From positions 5,850-69,849 of the forward strand of contig JBOIDC010000007.1 in the NCBI GenBank assembly GCA_050740315.1: DNA of 64,000 nt, read 5' to 3'. Shown here one piece after another: positions 58,622 through 64,000 of this stretch. This DNA comes from JACCYU01 sp050740315. Lineage in GTDB: Bacteria; Pseudomonadota; Gammaproteobacteria; JACCYU01. The stretch's first letter is position 1; the number at the start of each line of letters is the position of its first letter. The translations under genes were made by a program, and so were the position numbers. The notes below the pieces were generated by a model. It was given only the letters and a program-made list of their open reading frames with translations, was not told where the DNA came from and did not search any database.

Positions 58622-59113
58622 ATGGATAAAATACAGGTCGGCGTGGTGATGGGCAGCGACAGCGACTGGCCGGTGATGCAGCACGCCATCGCGCGCCTGA
58701 AGGACTTTGGCGTAGGCTGCGAGGCCAAGGTCGTATCGGCGCATCGCACGCCCGACCTGATGTATGAGTACGCCGACTCGGCCGTCGCACGCGGTCTGAA
58801 ATGCATTATCGCCGGGGCGGGCGGCGCGGCGCATCTGCCCGGCATGCTGGCGGCCATCACCACCGTGCCGGTGCTGGGCGTGCCGATTCCCTCGAAGCAT
58901 CTCAATGGCCAGGATTCGCTGCTGTCCATCGTGCAGATGCCCAGAGGCGTACCGGTCGCGACCTTCGCGATCGGCGAAGCGGGCGCCGCCAATGCCGGGC
59001 TGTTCGCGGTTGCCATGCTGGCCAATTACGATTCGAAGCTGGCCGCTAAGCTGGCCGCGTTCCGCAAGGAACAGCACGCTGCGGTCACGCACATGAGCTT
59101 GCCGGAGGCATGA
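58622..59113 (+). CDS. purE: N5-carboxyaminoimidazole ribonucleotide mutase
   Basis: 163 residues. GVVMGSDSDWPVM, SAHRTPD, IIAGAGGAAHLPGM and GVPIPSKHLNGQDSLLSIVQMP are the class I PurE motifs, with the catalytic His in SAHR and HLPG. It moves the carboxyl group of N5-CAIR to C4 of the imidazole ring. I start at the ATG at 58622 (MDKIQVGVVMGS); the upstream in-frame extension has no homology. It overlaps purK by 4 bases. Confidence 0.97.
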   Translation: MDKIQVGVVMGSDSDWPVMQHAIARLKDFGVGCEAKVVSAHRTPDLMYEYADSAVARGLKCIIAGAGGAAHLPGMLAAITTVPVLGVPIPSKHLNGQDSLLSIVQMPRGVPVATFAIGEAGAANAGLFAVAMLANYDSKLAAKLAAFRKEQHAAVTHMSLPEA

Positions 59114-60240
59114 TTCTCCCCGGCGCCACGCTGGGCATGATCGGCGGCGGCCAGCTGGGGCGCATGTTCACTGTTGCGGCGCGCACCATGGGCTATAAGG
59201 TTCTCGTGCTGGATCCTGACCCCGACAGCCCCGCCGGGCGCATGGCCGATGAGCACTTGCGGGCCGCGTATACCGACCAGCGCGCGCTGCAACGGCTGGC
59301 GCGGGAGTGTGCCGCGGTCACGACCGAATTCGAAAACGTACCGGCCCAATCCCTGCGCAGGCTGGAAGCCAGCTTGCCGGTGCGGCCATCGTCGGATGCG
59401 CTGGCCGCCACGCAGGATCGTATCTGCGAAAAGACCTTTATAGGCGAAATCGGGCTCGCCACAGCGGATTTCAAGATCATCCGCTCCGAGGACGACCTGA
59501 AGCCGGCATTCGCCGCACTGACGCCACCGCTCATTCTCAAACGCGCGGCGTTTGGCTATGACGGCAAGGGTCAGGCTGATGTTGAAGATCTCGACGCGCT
59601 GCGCGACGCTTTTGGTCATCTGGACAATGTGCCATGCGTGCTGGAGCGGCGGGTGGCGCTAAAGCTGGAGCTGTCTGTCGTGCTGGCGCGCTCGAGTCGT
59701 GGCGAAACGATATGTTTTCCGGCTGCGGAGAACGTGCACCGGGGCGGAATCTTAAGCATGAGCATTGTCCCCGCGCGTATCGATGCAGGCTTGGCTGCGC
59801 AGGCGCGAAACATGGCGATCAGGCTGGCCGATGCGCTGGATTACTGCGGCGTTTTGGCGGTGGAGTTTTTCGTAACCAATGACAAGGTGCTACTGGTCAA
59901 CGAGATCGCGCCACGCCCGCATAACAGCGGACATTACACCGTCGATGCCTGCGTCACTTCGCAATTCGAGCAGCAGGTGCGGATGGCCTGTGATTTGCCG
60001 TTTGGGGAGACGCGGCTGTTATCGCCGGTGGTGATGGTCAACCTGCTGGGCGATTTATGGGAAAACGGCCCACCGGACTGGTCGCACATATTCGGACACG
60101 CGGGCACCAAGCTGCACCTTTACGGTAAGCGCGAGGCGCGGCCCGGACGCAAGATGGGCCACTTCTGCTGTCTGCGCGAGGACGTGGAAAGTGCGTTGCG
60201 TGCGGCGCGCGCCGTCCTCGATGAATTGAGCCAACCTTAA
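59110..60240 (+). CDS. purK: N5-carboxyaminoimidazole ribonucleotide synthase
   Basis: 376 residues, ATP-grasp. MIGGGQLGRMF is the amino-terminal motif, LKRAAFGYDGKGQ the ATP-binding loop, and NEIAPRPHNSGHYT the Mg-binding region. It carboxylates AIR with bicarbonate and ATP, feeding PurE. Coupled to purE by an ATGA overlap and followed 4 bases after its stop by the acuI-like gene. Confidence 0.97.
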   Translation: MILPGATLGMIGGGQLGRMFTVAARTMGYKVLVLDPDPDSPAGRMADEHLRAAYTDQRALQRLARECAAVTTEFENVPAQSLRRLEASLPVRPSSDALAATQDRICEKTFIGEIGLATADFKIIRSEDDLKPAFAALTPPLILKRAAFGYDGKGQADVEDLDALRDAFGHLDNVPCVLERRVALKLELSVVLARSSRGETICFPAAENVHRGGILSMSIVPARIDAGLAAQARNMAIRLADALDYCGVLAVEFFVTNDKVLLVNEIAPRPHNSGHYTVDACVTSQFEQQVRMACDLPFGETRLLSPVVMVNLLGDLWENGPPDWSHIFGHAGTKLHLYGKREARPGRKMGHFCCLREDVESALRAARAVLDELSQP

Positions 60241-60244
60241 TCCT

Positions 60245-61237
60245 ATGCAAAATTTTCAAGCCTTTCGCATTCACGACGAGGGCGGCAACACGCGCGCCGG
60301 CGTAGAGACGCTCACTCTCGATGAATTATCGGCCGGCGAGGTCGTCATCCAGGCGCATTATTCCAGCGTCAATTACAAAGACGCGCTGGCGGGTACCGGC
60401 AAAGGCAAGATCCTGCGCCGCTCGCCGCTGGTGGGCGGCATCGACGTGTCCGGCGTCGTGTCGGGCAGCGACGACAGCCGCTTCCAGCCCGGCGACCAGG
60501 TGCTGGTCACGGGCTGCGGTCTGAGTGAGGTACACGATGGTGGCTATGCGGAGTACGTGCGCGTACCGGCCGACTCGGTAATCCGCATACCCGCAGGGCT
60601 GGATCTTTTTCAGGCGATGGCGCTCGGCACCGCCGGTTTTACCGCCGCGCTGGCGATCAAGCGCCTGGAGGAGAACCATCAGACACCGGGACTGGGCCCC
60701 ATTCTGGTGACGGGCGCGACCGGCGGGGTGGGCAGTTTCGCGATCGACATGCTGAGCGGTCTGGGCTTTGATGTCGTTGCGTTGAGCGGCAAACCCGACG
60801 CGGCGGCATACTTGAAATCGCTGGGCGCCAGCCGGGTCATGGATCGTCACGAGTTGAAACTGGACGTGGGGCCACTCGGAAAAACCCGGTGGGGCGGGGT
60901 GATCGATAACGTCGGCGGCGATATTCTCGCGGCGCTGATTCGGGCCGTGCGGCCCTGGGGTAACGTCGTCAGCATCGGCCTGGCGGCGGGTGTCAAGCTG
61001 GAAATGACCGTGATGCCGTTCATCCTGCGCGGCGTGGGCCTGCTGGGGGTGACATCGGCTAATTGTCCGCAAGTATGGCGGCAGCCGTTATGGGAGCGCC
61101 TTGGGCGCGATCTGCGTCCCCGGCATCTCGACAGTATCGTCACCGAGACGGTGACCCTGGAACAATTACCGAGTGTATTCGAGCGGATGCTCGCGGGTCA
61201 GACGCGCGGGCGGGTGGTGGTGAGTTTGAAGAAGTAA
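60245..61237 (+). CDS. acuI: AcuI/YhdH-family acrylyl-CoA reductase (quinone oxidoreductase type)
   Basis: 330 residues, medium-chain reductase without zinc ligands. SSVNYKDALAGTGKGKI and PLVGGIDVSGVV are the AcuI/YhdH signatures; the NADPH loop is LVTGATGGVGSFAIDM, and FEMTVMPFILRGV-like sequence near the end is typical. It reduces acrylyl-CoA to propionyl-CoA, in 3-hydroxypropionate or DMSP metabolism and in detoxification. It starts 4 bases after purK, so it is cotranscribed with purEK, a pairing with no obvious pathway logic. Confidence 0.9.
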   Translation: MQNFQAFRIHDEGGNTRAGVETLTLDELSAGEVVIQAHYSSVNYKDALAGTGKGKILRRSPLVGGIDVSGVVSGSDDSRFQPGDQVLVTGCGLSEVHDGGYAEYVRVPADSVIRIPAGLDLFQAMALGTAGFTAALAIKRLEENHQTPGLGPILVTGATGGVGSFAIDMLSGLGFDVVALSGKPDAAAYLKSLGASRVMDRHELKLDVGPLGKTRWGGVIDNVGGDILAALIRAVRPWGNVVSIGLAAGVKLEMTVMPFILRGVGLLGVTSANCPQVWRQPLWERLGRDLRPRHLDSIVTETVTLEQLPSVFERMLAGQTRGRVVVSLKK

Positions 61238-61348
61238 CGTTCCGCGTCGCCTTTGGGTGAATCAGCCCGTTCAACCTGTCACTGCGAGCGAGGCGCAGTG
61301 ATCTCCTGACTTCTATTCAAACCGATAGCACTCTTTAAATACCGGCGT

Positions 61349-61954
61349 TTAGCGGCGATCGCTGTAATCCAGCGCGCGCAGCAGACTTACGGTGATCCGC
61401 GCCGTCGCGCCCCACAGCAGCTCGCCGTCATACGCACGAAACCGGATCACGGGGATGACACCCGACGGTGTGGCGTAGTGGTAAACCTCGCGATTGCGCT
61501 CGTCCGCAAGCCAGCTCAGCGGCATGGTGAAAGCGCGCGCGACCTCGTTGCGCGCCAGCCGAAGCGGGTATGGCCACCGCATCAGCCCGACGAAGGGCGT
61601 GATGTGATACCGGGTAGTGCTGATCAGCTCGGGCAACCGTCCGATCAGCGTCACATGCTGATCTGCCAGACCGATTTCTTCGTGCGCCTCACGCAACGCA
61701 GTGGCCTCTAGATCGGCATCCGCGGATTCACGACGCCCGCCGGGAAACGCGACCTGCCCACTGTGCGCATCGTCGGGGTTCACCGCACGCCGGATGAACA
61801 GCAGTTGCCAGCCGTCTGCGGTCTGCACAAGCGGGACCAGTACTGCCGCGGCAATGGCCGGCCGATCGCGATCGCCGACCGGTTCATGCATTTTCGCCAG
61901 ACGATTCGAACCTGCGACGAGACGTTTCCGCAGGTCGGTTGGTGTTGGATTCAT
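61349..61954 (-). CDS. Nudix hydrolase, CoA pyrophosphatase type
   Basis: 201 residues. The Nudix box spans GGRRESADADLEATALREAHEEIGL (given here by its ends: GGRRESAD and REAHEEIGL) at about residues 73-97, with the metal-binding Glu pair in REAHEEIG. The upstream RRAVNPDDAHSGQVAFPGG is the CoA-pyrophosphatase (NudL/YeaB) motif. It splits coenzyme A and derivatives into phosphopantetheine and 3',5'-ADP. Single gene. Confidence 0.92.
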   Translation of the reverse strand: MNPTPTDLRKRLVAGSNRLAKMHEPVGDRDRPAIAAAVLVPLVQTADGWQLLFIRRAVNPDDAHSGQVAFPGGRRESADADLEATALREAHEEIGLADQHVTLIGRLPELISTTRYHITPFVGLMRWPYPLRLARNEVARAFTMPLSWLADERNREVYHYATPSGVIPVIRFRAYDGELLWGATARITVSLLRALDYSDRR

Positions 61955-61999
61955 GGATAATCAACCGGCGTCAAGCGCGCCGCCCGATGGGCAATCGAT

Positions 62000-62851
62000 T
62001 CATTCCTCGTGCGCGTAGCCCTTGATGATATACCCGCCGGATTTTTCGTCGTGCTCGAAGTCGAGCAGGTTGCGCGCCTGTGCTTCTTCCAGGAGCTTAC
62101 TGAAGGTGCGGAAACCATAATACGACTCATTGAAGCCGGGCTTGCGCCGCTTGAGCGCCTGTTTGACCATCGAGCCCCATACCTTGTCCTCTTCCTCGCG
62201 CTCGCCGAACAGCGCCTCTACGGTTTCCATCACCAGGTCCAGCGCCTCCTGCTTTCTGCGTTCCTCGGCCTTTTTCTGCTCGTCGCCGCCGGCGGCAGCG
62301 ATCTCGGCCGTCCCGGTGCCAGTTGCGGCGGTCTTGTCGGCGCCTTTCTTGCGCGCGCGCTTTCTGGCTTCCTTCTTGCGCACCAGATCGTCGTAGAAAA
62401 TGAATTCGTCGCAGTTCGCGATCAACAGATCGGAAGTCGAATTCTTCACCCCCACGCCGATGACCACCTTGTCGTTTTCGCGCAGCTTGCTGACCAGCGG
62501 CGAGAAATCGGAGTCACCGCTGATCACGACGAAGGTATCCACGTGCGCCTTGGTATAACAGAGGTCCAGCGCGTCGACCACCATGCGGATGTCTGCTGAA
62601 TTCTTCCCGGTCTGACGGACATGCGGAATTTCGATCAGTTCGAAAGAGGCCTCGTGCATCGCCTCCTTGAAGCCCTTGTACCGGTCCCAGTCGCAATAGG
62701 CTTTCTTCACGACAATGTTGCCCTTGAGCAGCAGCCGCTCCAGCACCTTGCTGATATCGAACTGCGCGTAGTTCGAATCGCGTACGCCCAGCGCGATATT
62801 CTCGAAATCGCAAAACAGCGCCAGACTGCGCGTGTGAGAGGTTTCCGCCAC
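62000..62851 (-). CDS. NYN-domain (LabA/DUF88) ribonuclease-like protein with LOTUS domain
   Basis: 283 residues from a GTG at 62851, four bases after the preceding stop. Residues about 5-155 are a NYN/PIN-like nuclease: ALFCDFENIALGV with the catalytic Asp, KNSADIRMVVDALDL and VVISGDSDFSPLVSKLRE with the Asp pair. A basic and Ala-rich linker (about 160-205) follows, and then an OST-HTH/LOTUS RNA-binding domain (DKVWGSMVKQALKRRKPGFNE, YGFRTFSKLLEEA). Such proteins are thought to cleave or bind structured RNA. The frame extends 44 codons upstream inside the neighbouring gene; that part is shadow. Confidence 0.88.
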   Translation of the reverse strand: MAETSHTRSLALFCDFENIALGVRDSNYAQFDISKVLERLLLKGNIVVKKAYCDWDRYKGFKEAMHEASFELIEIPHVRQTGKNSADIRMVVDALDLCYTKAHVDTFVVISGDSDFSPLVSKLRENDKVVIGVGVKNSTSDLLIANCDEFIFYDDLVRKKEARKRARKKGADKTAATGTGTAEIAAAGGDEQKKAEERRKQEALDLVMETVEALFGEREEEDKVWGSMVKQALKRRKPGFNESYYGFRTFSKLLEEAQARNLLDFEHDEKSGGYIIKGYAHEE

Positions 62852-62855
62852 GAGC

Positions 62856-63590
62856 CTACGTATGAGCCTGTTCGGACTTGCCGCCGAAGAACATGATGAA
62901 CTCCGTCGCGCGTACCTTGCCCATGGGCTCAGGCGCGCGATATTTGTCGCTGATTGCGCGGTGCGCCGTCTCCATGGCCTCAACCAGGGGCTGATGAATC
63001 TTCGTCTCGAAATCCGGATGACCAGCCAGCTGGTGCACCGCGTAGGTGTACTGAGCGTAAACCTTCAGGCTGTCCGCAGCGCTGGTCTTCGGCAGTCTGG
63101 AATAACGGTGGATGACCGCGTCCCAGATCGGGAACACCTCGGGATTGACGAAGTGCAGCAGCTTGGAGGTGCCGATCACCGAGCCCAGAAAGTAACGCAG
63201 CGGCTCGGCTTTGGCCACGAGTCGTTCGATGTGTTCCTGGCGGACATCGGCCGAAGCGTGAGCCTGAACATCGAGCTCCGCAGGCTGCATGCCATGCAAC
63301 TGGTTCAGCGCCGCGACCGCGGCGTTGACCGTGGACAGCGCCGGGTCGAGCTGCTTGATGCTCGCCATCCAGCTATATGCAAACGCGAAACCGACGTAGA
63401 GATCCTGCTCGGTGAGCCGCTGGCCGCGCTTTTCCCTGAAATACTGCAGATACCGGTCGTATGTGTAGCGATACGTGCCGGACGTGGTTCTCGATGCGGT
63501 CAATGTCTCGTCCAGTCTTTCCAGTCCACCCTCGCGCAGTTGCTCAACGAGGCGTCCGGCGGTCTCGGCCAGACGTTCAAATTCGATCAT
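62856..63590 (-). CDS. Unknown protein coupled to the NYN-LOTUS gene
   Basis: 244 residues from the ATG at 63590; a GTG at 63623 would add 11. It is soluble and mostly helical. The segment GTSKLLHFVNPEVFPIWDAVIHR (quoted by its ends: GTSKLLHF and FPIWD) recalls uncharacterised proteins with a helix-hairpin-helix-like core, but I cannot assign a family. LDPALSTVNAAVAALNQLHG and the C-terminal KYRAPEPMGKVRATEFIMFF are not recognised. It ends four bases before the NYN-LOTUS start, so the two are cotranscribed and probably act together. Confidence 0.7.
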   Translation of the reverse strand: MIEFERLAETAGRLVEQLREGGLERLDETLTASRTTSGTYRYTYDRYLQYFREKRGQRLTEQDLYVGFAFAYSWMASIKQLDPALSTVNAAVAALNQLHGMQPAELDVQAHASADVRQEHIERLVAKAEPLRYFLGSVIGTSKLLHFVNPEVFPIWDAVIHRYSRLPKTSAADSLKVYAQYTYAVHQLAGHPDFETKIHQPLVEAMETAHRAISDKYRAPEPMGKVRATEFIMFFGGKSEQAHT

Positions 63591-63819
63591 CTTGAGGATT
63601 TCTCCCGCGGAGCCCGCCGACACAATGGCGCAGCTATTTGTCGTTATAGTCGAAACCTGTCACCGCGTCATTCTAGCGCGCGCTTCCGGGCTTGCCTATC
63701 GTTTACCTTCGAACGTTGGGTAACGCCGGCACAGGCCCACAAAGAGGTCCGCGCAGAGGTACGCGTGCGACTGGTTGCGATCAGGGCGGCCGGCTCGATG
63801 TCTTGCCGGATGAGGTGCG

Positions 63820-64000
63820 CTAAAAAAGAATGCCGATGCCCACGCCAAAGTTGATGCCGGAATCGCGCCTGGCCGCCTCCTCCGGCCATAAATAGATCTG
63901 CTCGGCCCGCACCACGGGATAGGTGTAGTCCGCTTCGCCGATGGCGCCATCCTGCGTCTCGCTCAAGACGCCTTTGATGGTAACCAGGCGGCCCTGACGG
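63820..64000 (-). CDS. Slp-family outer-membrane lipoprotein, carboxyl-terminal part (runs off the right edge)
   Basis: Sixty residues are visible, ending at the TAG at 63822-63820. GRLVTIKGVLSETQDGAIGE, then YTYPVVRAEQIYLWPEE, is the conserved core of Slp starvation-inducible lipoproteins, in which a K/R-G-x-G-E turn precedes the YPVV strand. The carboxyl end (DSGINFGVGIGILF) is a terminal beta strand as in the family. The signal peptide and lipobox lie beyond the window. The 230 bases to its left, up to the unknown gene, show no gene. Confidence 0.85.
   Translation of the reverse strand, partial: RQGRLVTIKGVLSETQDGAIGEADYTYPVVRAEQIYLWPEEAARRDSGINFGVGIGILF

Overview
The window is 64 kb of GC-rich (roughly 60 percent or more) Gram-negative DNA. 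The gene content points to a gammaproteobacterium: lpxD and an Slp-type outer-membrane lipoprotein, the tesA/ybbA/ybbP arrangement, sdhCDAB, purE-purK, ispG and a cyanide-insensitive bd-type oxidase. I cannot place it to genus. No rRNA, CRISPR array, phage structural gene or intact insertion sequence was seen.

Layout. 0-5.2 kb (minus strand) is a signalling block: a truncated glycosyltransferase, two near-identical receiver-only proteins, an NtrC-family sigma-54 activator and its sensor kinase, which is split by a one-base frameshift. 5.7-10 kb holds a PRC-barrel protein, an overlapping three-gene surface-glycan or glycolipid cassette (glycosyltransferase, YkoP-like protein, polysaccharide deacetylase), a SMUG1-like uracil-DNA glycosylase and a DUF378 protein. 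10.4-13.9 kb is the complete succinate dehydrogenase operon. 13.9-18 kb is a stress-flavoured stretch: aldehyde dehydrogenase, an SDR lacking its catalytic lysine, BON, DUF883 and CsbD proteins. Embedded there is a candidate small RNA on the minus strand whose terminator loop is an anti-Shine-Dalgarno sequence. 18.3-21.6 kb holds a 1-Cys peroxiredoxin, an acyl-CoA ligase and a ketopantoate-reductase-like enzyme.

21.6-23.9 kb looks like a small tRNA-Val-associated island. A degraded copy of the tRNA 3' end lies at one side and the intact tRNA at the other, with a HIRAN-like gene, a methyltransferase and a LuxR fragment between. 24-32 kb carries a rhomboid protease, a MerR-cobalamin regulator, a YdcZ-type membrane protein, cioAB, ispG, yjbQ and a HAD phosphatase. 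31.7-35.6 kb is tesA divergent from ybbA-ybbP. 35.6-38 kb is a toxin-antitoxin hotspot: two VapBC pairs flank what looks like a beheaded secreted protease.

38.1-52.4 kb is the main metabolic feature, a 14 kb minus-strand cluster treZ-malQ-treY-glgB-glgE-treS/mak. It encodes two routes between alpha-glucan and trehalose (TreYZ and TreS) together with the GlgE maltose-1-phosphate route. It is followed by tRNA-Arg and tRNA-Ala, possible small-protein genes, a PilZ protein, an isolated lpxD, a RipA-like membrane protein and a tRNA-Thr-like remnant next to bioD. The right end has purC-bioD divergent from purE-purK-acuI, a Nudix hydrolase, an NYN-LOTUS RNA-metabolism protein with an unknown partner, and the 3' end of an slp gene.
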